From Timaviella sp038204505 (GTDB taxonomy: Bacteria > Cyanobacteriota > Cyanobacteriia > Elainellales > Elainellaceae), in NCBI GenBank assembly GCA_038204505.1, contig JBBRCV010000001.1:12103-76102 (forward strand): DNA of 64,000 nt. Reading direction: 5' to 3'. The notes beneath the pieces were generated by a model. That model did not search any database. It was not told the DNA's origin and worked only from the letters and a program-made list of their open reading frames with translations. This document shows, piece by piece, positions 9,126 through 17,742 of the stretch. Position numbers and translations under genes: made by a program. Every line of letters starts with the position of its first letter. Position 1 is the first letter of the stretch.

Positions 9126-12100
9126 ATGCTAGAACTGCTTAAAAGTTTTCTGTCACCGAGCCAATACATTCCCCATGGACATTGCTATCTGTGGCAGATG
9201 CCCTTAGTGGGACTGCACCTTACGAGCGATGCCCTCATTGCTGTCGCCTACTTTTCGATTCCAGCGATGCTCATTTACTTTGTCCGAAAACGAGGAGATG
9301 TCCCATTTGCTAGAGTATTTGTGCTATTTGGAGCGTTTATCATCCTCTGTGGTACAGGGCACCTATTCAATATTTTGACGCTCTGGTATCCGGCTTACTG
9401 GGTTTCTGGGGTAGTGCAGGCAATGACTGCGCTAGTTTCTTGTTATACCGCCTTGCAATTGGTTGAACTGCTGCCTCAGTTTTTGGCACTGCAAACACCA
9501 AAGCAATTAGAAACCATCAACCGCGAGCTAGAGAAGCAGGTGGCAGAACGGCAGCGAGCCGAAGAAACTCTGCGGATGATTGTTGCTGGAACAGCAGCCG
9601 TGACAGGAACCGACTTCTTTACGGCACTGGTGCAAAATCTGGCGATCGCCCTCAATGTGGCTGATGTCATGGTTTGTGAAACAGTTGATGATTCTCTGCA
9701 AACGTTGCGAAGTCTTGCTCGCTGGTCAAATGGACAGTTAGCAGAAAACATTGAGTACAACCTGGCTGGCACTCCTTGTAGAGAGGCGATTGAGAGTAAG
9801 TCTTTGGCAGCTTATCCTAACCAGTTACAGCAGCTTTTTTCTAATGCGCCTCAGCTTCAGGAAATGAGAGCCGAAAGCTATATGGGGGTGCCCCTGCTGG
9901 ATATCAATCAGAAGGCAATTGGTCAACTCTGCATTTTCGATGTCAAACCTTTTGTAAACGACGATCGCACCCAAGCTTTGTTCAGCGTGTTCGCCATGCG
10001 GGCAGCAACAGAGCTACAACGGCAATGGGCAGAAGATGAGAAACATCGTGCCTATGAAGAACTAGAGTTTCGGGTGACAGAGCGAACGGCTGAACTGGTG
10101 GCTACCAACGTTGCTTTAAAAGCCGAAATTCAGGAACGGATCGTCACAGAGGCAGCGTTACAGCAGAGCCAGGAGCAGTTTTCTAAAGCCGCCGAACGAG
10201 AGCGGGCAGCCGCACGGGTGCTACAACGAATGCGCGAAACCCTAGAACTAAAGACTATCTTCTACGCCACAACCGAAGAATTGCGACAGGCAGTGGGGTG
10301 CGATCGCACGTTGATTTATCAATTCAATGCAGACTGGAGCGGACAAGTCGTTGCTGAGTCTGTTGGCGATCAATGGAACGCAATTATTCCTTTGGCGATC
10401 GCCAGTTCGGAATTGAATCAGGGGGCTGTTGACCAAGCCAACTGCACTGTCAAGAAATTTAATGGTACAGATGTTTTAATTCAAGATACCTACTTGCAAG
10501 AAAATGAAGGAGGACTATACCGCCAAAAAACGAATTACTGCTGTGTCACTGATATTTATCAGCAAGGGTTCAATGCTTGCTACTTAGAATTTCTTGAATC
10601 GCTTCAGGCACGAGCTTATATTACCGTTCCAATATTCTGTGGCAATCAATTGTGGGGGTTACTGGCTACCTACCAAAATACCGAGCCTCGCCGCTGGCAG
10701 TTAACCGAAATTCAAATGGTGTCGCAAATTAGCACTCAACTAGGAGTTGCCGTACAGCAGGCAGAACTGCTTGCCCAAACCCAGCACCAAGCTAAGGCAC
10801 TGGAACAGGCAAAAGAAGCCGCTGATGCTGCAAATAGGGCTAAAAGCGAGTTTTTAGCAAACATGAGCCACGAGCTTAGGACTCCCCTTAACGCAATTCT
10901 GGGCTTTACGCAGTTGATGCAGCGCGATTCCTCTCTGTCAACAGACCACCAACGCTCGGTCGAAATTGTTAACCAAAGCGGTGAACACTTGTTGGGGTTA
11001 ATTAACGATGTGTTGGAAATGTCTAAGATCGAAGCTGGACAGGTCACCCTAAACGACATAGACTGTGATTTGCATAAGCTACTGCGAAGCCTGGAAGATA
11101 TGCTGCAACTGAAAGCGCAATCTAAAGGGTTACAGCTCATTTTTGACTGCGACCCGACAGTACCGCACTATATCAAAACCGATGAAAACAAATTGCGTCA
11201 GGTACTTATTAATCTGTTGGGTAACGCCATCAAGTTTACTGAGCGAGGCAGCGTCAGTTTGCGGATAACAGCAAAGCCAATTGAAAATAAATTCTTAAAA
11301 AATGCGAATGAACCTAACGCGGCGCAATCAGAATGTTCAGTTTTGAATTCCCAAATTTTATTTTTTGAGATCGAGGATACTGGCTTTGGGATTGCGGTAG
11401 ATGAGTTGGGTGACTTATTCAAGGCATTTAAGCAGACCCGTTCAGGACAGCAGTCTCAGGAAGGAACGGGGTTAGGGCTACGGATCAGTCAGCGATTTGT
11501 GCAGTTGATGAGGGGTGAAATTACAGTTCGTAGTGAACCTGGTAAAGGCAGTTGTTTTTCCTTTCATACTCAGGTTGAGCTAACTGAAGCCGCATCAATA
11601 GCAACCGTAACAAAAATTTTACCGTCTGATAGCGCTGTTAATTCAGGGCAAGGCAATCACCGTATTTTGATCGCAGAAGACAATACTGCTAATCGTTTGT
11701 TATTAAACAGACTGCTGAGCAATTTGGGGTTTGAGGTTCAAGAAGCTGAGAATGGGCAAACCGCGATCGCCCTCTGGAAAAAGTGGCAACCTCATCTAAT
11801 CTTCATGGACTTGCACATGCCCATTGTTGATGGTTATGAAGCCACTCAAAAGATTCGAGAGCTAGAGCAAAGGCCCAATACTCGTTATCCCCCCACTTCT
11901 TTGCTCTCGCGTCCTCCTACCAAAATTGTTGCGCTGACGGCAAGTGTTTTTACTGAGCAGCGGCAGGAAAGCTTGACAGCGGGCTGCGATGATTTTATCA
12001 GCAAACCATTCCGGCTTGAAGAAGTGCTTGACGTGTTATCTAGACATCTAAACGTGCAGTATCTTGAAGAGGCTATAGATCACGAGGCTATAGATCACGA

Positions 12101-12422
12101 GGCTACAGATGACGAGGCTACAGATGACGAGGCTATAGAGGCGGGCTCTTCAAGATATCCGCAAGGGGTCGTCTCCCACTTAACGCTTCCTGAACCGCAC
12201 TATAGACTTGAGGCGATCGCCCTCACCATCATGCCAGTCGCATGGATTGCCCAACTGCGCTTTGCTGCTGCCCAAGGCAGCGATTTCGAGTGTTTTAAGC
12301 TGATTGCTCAAATTCCCCTTGAGCACACCTCACTCATTAAAGCTTTAAATAATCGGGTTGAAAAATACCAATTCGATCAGTTAATGACGTTAACTGAGTC
12401 AATCTACTTAGAGAACCTTTAG
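9126..12422 (+). CDS. Ethylene-receptor-like, cyanobacteriochrome-like hybrid histidine kinase
   Basis: 1098 residues from ATG 9126; an upstream TTG (9042) would add 28 unrelated residues. The N-terminus is a three-helix ethylene-binding-like domain. Asp35, Tyr42, Ile45, Pro46, Cys75 and His79 (SDALIAVAYFSIP, ILCGTGHLF) keep the spacing of plant ETR1 Asp25, Tyr32, Ile35, Pro36, Cys65 and His69, where Cys and His bind Cu(I). Then follow a GAF domain (about 160-300), a coiled coil, a phytochrome-type GAF (about 365-555) with Cys485 at the canonical bilin-attachment position, HisKA (His582 in MSHELRTPLN), HATPase, REC (Asp895) and a helical tail. The layout resembles Synechocystis Slr1212 (Etr1/UirS). 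It sits 9 bp upstream of a REC-GGDEF-EAL gene. A 15-bp coding repeat lies after REC. Confidence 0.9.
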   Translation: MLELLKSFLSPSQYIPHGHCYLWQMPLVGLHLTSDALIAVAYFSIPAMLIYFVRKRGDVPFARVFVLFGAFIILCGTGHLFNILTLWYPAYWVSGVVQAMTALVSCYTALQLVELLPQFLALQTPKQLETINRELEKQVAERQRAEETLRMIVAGTAAVTGTDFFTALVQNLAIALNVADVMVCETVDDSLQTLRSLARWSNGQLAENIEYNLAGTPCREAIESKSLAAYPNQLQQLFSNAPQLQEMRAESYMGVPLLDINQKAIGQLCIFDVKPFVNDDRTQALFSVFAMRAATELQRQWAEDEKHRAYEELEFRVTERTAELVATNVALKAEIQERIVTEAALQQSQEQFSKAAERERAAARVLQRMRETLELKTIFYATTEELRQAVGCDRTLIYQFNADWSGQVVAESVGDQWNAIIPLAIASSELNQGAVDQANCTVKKFNGTDVLIQDTYLQENEGGLYRQKTNYCCVTDIYQQGFNACYLEFLESLQARAYITVPIFCGNQLWGLLATYQNTEPRRWQLTEIQMVSQISTQLGVAVQQAELLAQTQHQAKALEQAKEAADAANRAKSEFLANMSHELRTPLNAILGFTQLMQRDSSLSTDHQRSVEIVNQSGEHLLGLINDVLEMSKIEAGQVTLNDIDCDLHKLLRSLEDMLQLKAQSKGLQLIFDCDPTVPHYIKTDENKLRQVLINLLGNAIKFTERGSVSLRITAKPIENKFLKNANEPNAAQSECSVLNSQILFFEIEDTGFGIAVDELGDLFKAFKQTRSGQQSQEGTGLGLRISQRFVQLMRGEITVRSEPGKGSCFSFHTQVELTEAASIATVTKILPSDSAVNSGQGNHRILIAEDNTANRLLLNRLLSNLGFEVQEAENGQTAIALWKKWQPHLIFMDLHMPIVDGYEATQKIRELEQRPNTRYPPTSLLSRPPTKIVALTASVFTEQRQESLTAGCDDFISKPFRLEEVLDVLSRHLNVQYLEEAIDHEAIDHEATDDEATDDEAIEAGSSRYPQGVVSHLTLPEPHYRLEAIALTIMPVAWIAQLRFAAAQGSDFECFKLIAQIPLEHTSLIKALNNRVEKYQFDQLMTLTESIYLENL
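12069..12140 (+). repeat. 15-bp in-frame coding repeat, 4.8 copies
   Basis: Units of GAGGCTATAGATCAC or GAGGCTACAGATGAC start at 12069, 12084, 12099 and 12114, with a partial fifth unit at 12129-12140. They encode EAIDH, EAIDH, EATDD, EATDD, EAIE, an acidic spacer between the receiver domain and the C-terminal helical domain of the receptor kinase. The unit is a multiple of three, so copy number can vary without frameshift. Confidence 0.92.
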
Positions 12423-12431
12423 GACAGACCC

Positions 12432-14255
12432 ATGGATCGCGAAATTACCCTTGACCATTTCCCACCATCCGTAGCTCAAGCAGACATCCTAATTGTGGAT
12501 GATGTCCTAGAAAATATTCGCCTCTTGTCAACCATACTGGACTGCAATGGCTACCAAACCCGTAAGGCAACTAATGGCGCAATGGCGCTAACTGCTATTG
12601 AAACGACCTTACCCAGTTTGATTCTGCTAGATGTCCGAATGCCTAACATGAGTGGCTATCAGGTCTGCCAACACCTTAAATCAGACCCCAAAACTGCTCA
12701 CATACCCGTTATCTTCTTGAGTGCAGCGGATGATATTACTAATAAGATGGAAGCATTTAAAGTGGGCGGTGCAGACTACATTACTAAACCATTCCATGTG
12801 GAAGAGGTTTTAGCACGCATTCAAAATCAACTTGCTATGATCGCGGCTCAACAAACTATTCATCAACTTAATGCCCAATTAGAAGGACGAGTTAAGGAGC
12901 GAACTCAGCAGCTAGAAACTGCAAATTCCCAACTGTCAAAACTGGCATTTCGTGATCCGCTCACCTGGTTACCCAACCGGATTTTATTCATGGAGCGCCT
13001 CCATGAAGCATTGAGTCAACAGCAGGCAAACCCTGAGAATCAGTTTGCGGTGCTTTATCTAGATTGCGATCGCTTCAAACCTGTTAACGATTCTCTAGGA
13101 CATCAAGCAGGCGATGAGTTGCTGATTGCCATCTCTGAACGCCTAAATTCTGTCTTGCGGCAAGAGGATCTTCTGGCTCGTTTAGGAGGGGATGAATTTG
13201 TTATCTTGCTCGGTAAGCTAGAAGACTCACGGTATGCCACCCAAGTTGCAGACCGAATTATTAAAAGCTTTGCCCTTCCCTTTTATTTGAGAGAGCAAGA
13301 TATATTTGTCTCATTTAGCATTGGAATTGTCATAGACTGTTCAAATTATTGGGACGCTGAAGAACTGCTCCGAGATGCCGACACAGCCATGTATCAGGCA
13401 AAGGCTCTAGGGAAAGACCAGTACCAAATTTTTGAGCCTTCAATGTATCAAGCAGTGTGCCATCGATTACAGCTTGAAACAGATTTACGACAGTCTATTG
13501 AGCGCAGAGAACTGGCTCTGTACTACCAGCCCATTATTGAGTTGGCAACGGGCAATGTTGTCGGGGTGGAAGCATTAACTCGCTGGCACCATCCGGTTCA
13601 GGGTTTCATTCCGCCCGACCGATTTATTCCGATTGCAGAGGAGACAGGATTTATTTTAAAACTAGGGCACTGGGCACTTAAAGAAGCTTGCAGCCACCTT
13701 CGTCAGTGGCAAAATCAGCGTATTGTCAACCCATCGTTTTCAGTCAGTGTCAATGTCTCAGCCTGCCAGTTTGCTCAACCTGATTTTGTTAAGCAGCTTG
13801 ACGAGATTTTAGCAGAAACTCAGCTCGCTCCTCAGTGCTTAAAGCTAGAAATCACCGAAACAGTGATCATGCAAGATACCCCGTCTGTCACAGACAACAT
13901 TAGCAGCTTACAGCAGCGATCGATTCAATTAAGCATTGATGACTTTGGTACAGGATACTCATCTCTGAGCTACCTTCATTCGTTTTCAGTTGAAAATCTT
14001 AAAATCGATCGCTCGTTCATTAATCGGTTGCACAAGAAGAAAAACAATTTTGGATTGGTAACCGCGATCGTTCAAATTGGTAAAGCAATGAAGATGAACT
14101 TGATTGCAGAAGGCATTGAAACCAGTGAACAGCTTGCTCATTTAAAACTTTTGGGCTGCCAGTTTGGTCAAGGCTACCTGTTCTCTAAACCTTTGCCTTC
14201 CGAAGAAATGGTGACCCTTCTCTCTGCCACTACTCATCCACAGCCTCTAGAATAG
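12432..14255 (+). CDS. Response regulator with GGDEF and EAL domains (c-di-GMP turnover)
   Basis: 607 residues: receiver domain 15-135 with phospho-acceptor Asp67 in LLDVRMPNMSG and Lys in YITKPF; short coiled coil; GGDEF domain with an intact RLGGDEF (252-256); EAL domain with VGVEALTRW (380-382), later acidic residues in EITETVIM and DDFGTGYSSL, and a late EGIE. Both catalytic motifs look intact, so the protein could make and hydrolyse cyclic di-GMP. It starts 9 bp after the ethylene-receptor-like kinase stop, so the two are very probably one operon and a cognate pair: the kinase would phosphorylate this receiver directly or through its own REC. Net direction of activity cannot be judged from sequence. 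Cytosolic. Confidence 0.93.
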   Translation: MDREITLDHFPPSVAQADILIVDDVLENIRLLSTILDCNGYQTRKATNGAMALTAIETTLPSLILLDVRMPNMSGYQVCQHLKSDPKTAHIPVIFLSAADDITNKMEAFKVGGADYITKPFHVEEVLARIQNQLAMIAAQQTIHQLNAQLEGRVKERTQQLETANSQLSKLAFRDPLTWLPNRILFMERLHEALSQQQANPENQFAVLYLDCDRFKPVNDSLGHQAGDELLIAISERLNSVLRQEDLLARLGGDEFVILLGKLEDSRYATQVADRIIKSFALPFYLREQDIFVSFSIGIVIDCSNYWDAEELLRDADTAMYQAKALGKDQYQIFEPSMYQAVCHRLQLETDLRQSIERRELALYYQPIIELATGNVVGVEALTRWHHPVQGFIPPDRFIPIAEETGFILKLGHWALKEACSHLRQWQNQRIVNPSFSVSVNVSACQFAQPDFVKQLDEILAETQLAPQCLKLEITETVIMQDTPSVTDNISSLQQRSIQLSIDDFGTGYSSLSYLHSFSVENLKIDRSFINRLHKKKNNFGLVTAIVQIGKAMKMNLIAEGIETSEQLAHLKLLGCQFGQGYLFSKPLPSEEMVTLLSATTHPQPLE

Positions 14256-14295
14256 ACCTGCTGTGGAATAGCTGTAAAAGCTTCACTCACTAGGG

Positions 14296-14574
14296 TCAAG
14301 CTGATTGAACCTTAAGCGCGATCGCCCCAATTAGCACAATTAAACCTAGCGATCGTCGAAAGTAATTGACTCCCTCAAATAATTCTTGCCACGCCCAGGT
14401 AAACAAAGAACCAAAAGCTATTGCATCTAGACCTGCATGGATGCTGCCGCTTGTAGGAATCAGCTTTAGAAGAGTTGCCGCAAGCCAAACTAGAATTGGT
14501 AGGTTTGGCATCTGAGCGAGAACAACATTGCCCTCACTGTCCCGAAAAATTTTATCAAATAATGTATTTTTCAT
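14296..14574 (-). CDS. Small two-helix membrane protein, cyanobacterial conserved
   Basis: 92 residues from ATG 14574 (MKNTLFDKIFRDSEGNVVLAQ). An in-frame upstream start at 14613 would add 13 basic residues and seems less likely. Two hydrophobic segments are visible: LPILVWLAATLLKLIP and, after an amphipathic stretch with WAWQELFEGVNYFRR, LGLIVLIGAIALK. I recognise the pattern as a conserved small protein found in many cyanobacteria but know no function. It converges on the REC-GGDEF-EAL gene with a 40-bp gap. Inner-membrane location is inferred. Confidence 0.65.
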   Translation of the reverse strand: MKNTLFDKIFRDSEGNVVLAQMPNLPILVWLAATLLKLIPTSGSIHAGLDAIAFGSLFTWAWQELFEGVNYFRRSLGLIVLIGAIALKVQSA

Positions 14575-14918
14575 GGCTCTAAGTGTACTTTTCACAGGCT
14601 GCCTAACCCTCATCCGTTAGTAATAACTTTATATCTTCATTCCTCCTCACAGAGCAATAATAGTTGGCAGCCTATTGCTACACCTATCGCTACAAGCGAG
14701 ATGCAACCGATAAAGTACCCGTCCTTTATTTTTATGTTACGTAGGGCAGGCATCTTGCCTGCTTTTTACACTAAGCAGGCAAGATGCCTGCCCCACAAAA
14801 TAGCTGCCTGCTACTGTATTTTCAAGCGACTCCCTAACTTCTAAATTTGACACCCGCAAGTCCAGCGGGTAGTCATGGTAGATGCTCCTCATAAGGCGAA
14901 AGATGCATCCCAGTACTG
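14575..14918. other. Intergenic stretch with palindromic repeat core
   Basis: About 340 bases between two minus-strand genes. The main content is the core of the MITE-like palindrome at 14741-14796. No open frame with a credible start and no RNA gene seen. Confidence 0.5.
14741..14796. repeat. MITE-like palindrome, core-only copy (copy A)
   Basis: The left arm at 14744-14762 begins GGGCAGGCATC; the right arm at 14775-14794 ends GATGCCTGCCCC. The arms pair over about 19 bp across a short loop. It matches the inner hairpin of the full-length elements at 41468, 43308 and 63413 but lacks their outer terminal repeats. Confidence 0.85.
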
Positions 14919-15425
14919 CTATCGGCTTTGAGTGCCTTGCGGGCGGGCTTGACGACGCTCCTGGTGTTCTTGTCTATGTTGTTCCATTTGCTGACGCTGT
15001 TCTGGAGTCAGAATGGCATCCATCTGTTCTTTAGCAGCGCTTCTCACAGACTCAATTTGAGAGCGTTGGTCAGCGGTTAGATTAAGCGAGTCAAATCTTT
15101 GACCTGGCATTCCCCGATGTCCCTCTGGACGGGCGGTGCCTCGATTTGCTCTCGCGGCTTCCAGTTGCGCTTTCTGCTCGGCAGTCAGAATGTTGTCGAT
15201 CTGCGATCGCGTATTTTGGTGAATCTGTTCCATCTGTGCCTGTTGGTCAGACGTGAGATTCAGCCAGTTTCTATGGTGAGGCATTCTATTCTGGTCATTA
15301 GGCTGTTCGGTAGGCGCAGGTGGTTTTTCTGTGGATTGAGAAAACGCAGGTAACGCCGAAGCGAAAGATAATGAGAGGGCGATCGCGCCAGCCAATAATG
15401 ACAGCGGCTTAAGTTGAGAATTCAT
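14919..15425 (-). CDS. Spy/CpxP-like periplasmic LTxxQ protein
   Basis: 168 residues with a clear signal peptide (basic start, hydrophobic run, cut after LPAFSQ). The mature protein has two similar helical repeats, each with an LTxxQ-type motif (NLTSDQQAQMEQI near 57, NLTADQRSQIESV near 115), each followed by ILTAEQ or ILTPEQ. It ends in a Gln/Arg/Glu-rich helix. LTxxQ proteins include Spy and CpxP of enterobacteria, periplasmic chaperones or envelope-stress sensors; cyanobacterial members are uncharacterised. A chaperone or metal-linked envelope role is inferred from the family only. It is divergent from the two-component operon that starts at 15733. Confidence 0.8.
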   Translation of the reverse strand: MNSQLKPLSLLAGAIALSLSFASALPAFSQSTEKPPAPTEQPNDQNRMPHHRNWLNLTSDQQAQMEQIHQNTRSQIDNILTAEQKAQLEAARANRGTARPEGHRGMPGQRFDSLNLTADQRSQIESVRSAAKEQMDAILTPEQRQQMEQHRQEHQERRQARPQGTQSR

Positions 15426-15732
15426 TGCAGATCCTTAGTAATAAAAAGACCGAACAAACCGAATGTTCGATATTCAAATCTTAAGAGCGGCGATCGGTCT
15501 TCCACATCGATCTATTATCCTAATGTGATCTAGGACTAAAGTCCCAATTGTATGAGAACGTTGAGGTGTATGAGAACGTTGAGCATAACCGCACTTAAAC
15601 TTGGGAGAGTCAAACTCAAGAGAAAAGACTCTGAACAGACAGGTTTCCGCTACAGTAAAACTAGATTATTCTTCTCAGTCCGATCGCTTGCCAATTCACT
15701 GCTCCTCCCATTCAACACCCTCATTGTTGACC
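15426..15732. other. Divergent promoter region of Spy-like gene and two-component operon
   Basis: About 307 bases separating a minus-strand from a plus-strand gene. It contains a two-copy direct repeat at 15549-15583. Open frames reach into it, but none has a credible start, so I leave the kinase start at 15733. Confidence 0.5.
15549..15583. repeat. 17-bp direct repeat with 18-bp period
   Basis: TGTATGAGAACGTTGAG occurs at 15549-15565 and 15567-15583. It lies 150 bp upstream of the sensor-kinase start. A pair of direct repeats in a promoter region could bind a response regulator, but it may equally be another of this genome's short duplications. Confidence 0.8.
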
Positions 15733-17028
15733 ATGCCTCGCCTCTTCCCATCCAGCACACCTTTAGAAGAGTCCTCGTCTAGGGGGTTCTTGCAACCTTC
15801 CGGAGTTTCGCAACGCGAGTCCCGTTTGTCTAACCACTCCTTTCGCCTCATTTTATATCTGGAATGGATTTTGCTCGGACTTGCCTTTCTGCTAGAAATT
15901 CGACCCGCTCGATTTGGGATTAATGTCACAGCTCAAATCTTCATCACGCTGATTTTAGTTGGCTTTGGGCTAATGGGCTTGCGGCTTCCGGTATACAAGA
16001 CTCGCAACAAAGTTCTATATACCGCAGTAGAAATCGTCTTGCTGATGCTAACGTTTTGGCTCGATCGCCGCACCGGATTTTTTCCGCTTCTGGGTCTCAT
16101 TATTGTCATCCGCAGTTGTCTAATTTTTCAGCAGATGGGACGTTTAGCAGTTGCAGGATTAGTATTTATTGCCTCGCTGCTGCTGCTGTTCTGGGGAATG
16201 CCATCGCCACCTAGACGCAGACATGATATTTCCTCTGAGTCAATTGCAAATACTATCCTGACGCTCAACATTAACACAGCTATTACATTTGGATTAACGC
16301 TGCTATTTATCTTACTATTAGTCAATGCGTTACTTTCAGAACGTCAGAGCCGTGAAAAATTATTGCTGGCAAACGATCAACTGCGTCAATATGCTCTGCG
16401 AATTGAAGACCAAGCCACACTTCAAGAACGAAACCGAATTGCGCGTGAAATCCATGATGCCTTGGGGCATACGCTGACCGCTCAAAGTATTCAACTAGAG
16501 AATGCACTGTTATTTTTGCCCCCCAATGCTGAAAAAACAAAGTCCTTTTTGCAGGAGTCCCAACGACTAGGCGCGAGGGCATTACAAGAAGTGCGGCGAT
16601 CGATCGCCACCTTACGATCTCATCCGTTACAAGGGCGATCGCTGCAAGATGCGATCGGGGTGGCGATCGCGGAGTTTCAAAGCACTACCGGAATTGAGGC
16701 GACCTCTACCCTACAGTTCCCCCAACTGATTCCGACTGAGATCAGCACTACCCTGTACCGAATTCTTCAAGAATCCCTCACCAATATCTCTAAACATAGT
16801 GCCGCAACTCAAGTCACCGTTGATCTCCGGCAACGCTACGATACTGTTCATCTTCAGATCGCGGACAATGGCAAGGGATTTGATCCAGAACGGAACACTA
16901 CTGGCTTTGGACTCCAAGGAATGCGAGAACGAACCACAAATCTAAAGGGAAAATTCCTCCTCTCCAGCCAATCGGAACAAGGCTGTTGCATCACTGTATC
17001 AATTCCGTTACCTAAGCCATTGCTATGA
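15733..17028 (+). CDS. NarL/DegS-type sensor histidine kinase
   Basis: 431 residues from ATG 15733. Residues about 40-205 hold five to six hydrophobic membrane segments (for example LYLEWILLGLAFLLEI and ITFGLTLLFILLLVNALL). A coiled linker is followed by a HisKA_3 dimerisation domain with His241 in REIHDALGHTLT, then a HATPase_c domain with N-box LQESLTNISKHS and G-box DNGKGFD and GFGLQGMRER. This is the classic pairing partner of LuxR-type regulators. Its stop overlaps the ATG of the next gene by 4 bp (ATGA), implying translational coupling. The signal is unknown; no extracytoplasmic sensor domain is seen, so it may sense the membrane itself. Confidence 0.9.
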   Translation: MPRLFPSSTPLEESSSRGFLQPSGVSQRESRLSNHSFRLILYLEWILLGLAFLLEIRPARFGINVTAQIFITLILVGFGLMGLRLPVYKTRNKVLYTAVEIVLLMLTFWLDRRTGFFPLLGLIIVIRSCLIFQQMGRLAVAGLVFIASLLLLFWGMPSPPRRRHDISSESIANTILTLNINTAITFGLTLLFILLLVNALLSERQSREKLLLANDQLRQYALRIEDQATLQERNRIAREIHDALGHTLTAQSIQLENALLFLPPNAEKTKSFLQESQRLGARALQEVRRSIATLRSHPLQGRSLQDAIGVAIAEFQSTTGIEATSTLQFPQLIPTEISTTLYRILQESLTNISKHSAATQVTVDLRQRYDTVHLQIADNGKGFDPERNTTGFGLQGMRERTTNLKGKFLLSSQSEQGCCITVSIPLPKPLL

Positions 17029-17690
17029 CTCAGATTAAAATTCGATTGCTGCTCGTCGATGATCAACAGATTATTCGCCAAGGCTTGAGAAGTCTTCTTG
17101 AGGCAAAACCTGACTTAGAAGTCGTTGGCGAGGCAGAAAATGGACAGCAAGCTCTTACCCAAGTCGAAACGCTGCATCCTGATGTCGTGTTAATGGATGT
17201 GCGAATGCCTGTAATGGATGGTGTTGCTGCCACTCGCCTAATTCATCAACAGTTTAGCCAAACCAAAGTACTTGTGCTAACCACCTTTGATGATGATGAA
17301 TATGTTTCGCAAGCGATGCGATTAGGGGCACGCGGCTATCTACTCAAAGATACGCGTTCTGATGACCTGGCTGCCGCCATTCGAGCCATTCACAGCGGCT
17401 ACACTCAGCTGGGTCCAGGGTTGATTGAAAAGGTCATTGCGCCAAGTCCATCTACGCTTCCGTCTCAACCCACTTCTCTACCCCTCGAACTAGCGGGACT
17501 AACGGCGCGTGAGCGTGAGGTACTTAGTTTAATTATCGCCGGATCTAGCAATCGTGAAATTGCTGAGTCACTCTGTATTTCAGAACGAACGGTTAAAAAC
17601 CACATTACTCACATTTTAAGCCAATTAAAAGTACGCGATCGCACCCAAGCGGCAATGTTTGCCAGCGCATTTCTACTATTACTAGAATAA
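17025..17690 (+). CDS. NarL/LuxR-family response regulator
   Basis: 221 residues: receiver domain 1-125 with acidic pocket LLLVDDQ and phospho-acceptor Asp58 in VLMDVRMPVMDG, switch Thr in VLVLTTFDDD and Lys in YLLKDT; linker; LuxR-type helix-turn-helix from about 155, LTAREREVLSLIIAG then SNREIAESLCISERTVKNH. It is the cognate regulator of the kinase whose stop it overlaps. The phosphorylated dimer should bind DNA; the only repeat seen near the operon start is at 15549-15583. Confidence 0.93.
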   Translation: MTQIKIRLLLVDDQQIIRQGLRSLLEAKPDLEVVGEAENGQQALTQVETLHPDVVLMDVRMPVMDGVAATRLIHQQFSQTKVLVLTTFDDDEYVSQAMRLGARGYLLKDTRSDDLAAAIRAIHSGYTQLGPGLIEKVIAPSPSTLPSQPTSLPLELAGLTAREREVLSLIIAGSSNREIAESLCISERTVKNHITHILSQLKVRDRTQAAMFASAFLLLLE

Positions 17691-17742
17691 CCCAATTAAG
17701 AGTAAAGCAATGGCGCGATCGAGTTCTTGAATGCAACGCCAA

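Noticed and set aside
15601..15732. Earlier TTG start for the NarL-type kinase
   Set aside because: The added 44 residues show no domain, and ATG 15733 begins just before the membrane region.
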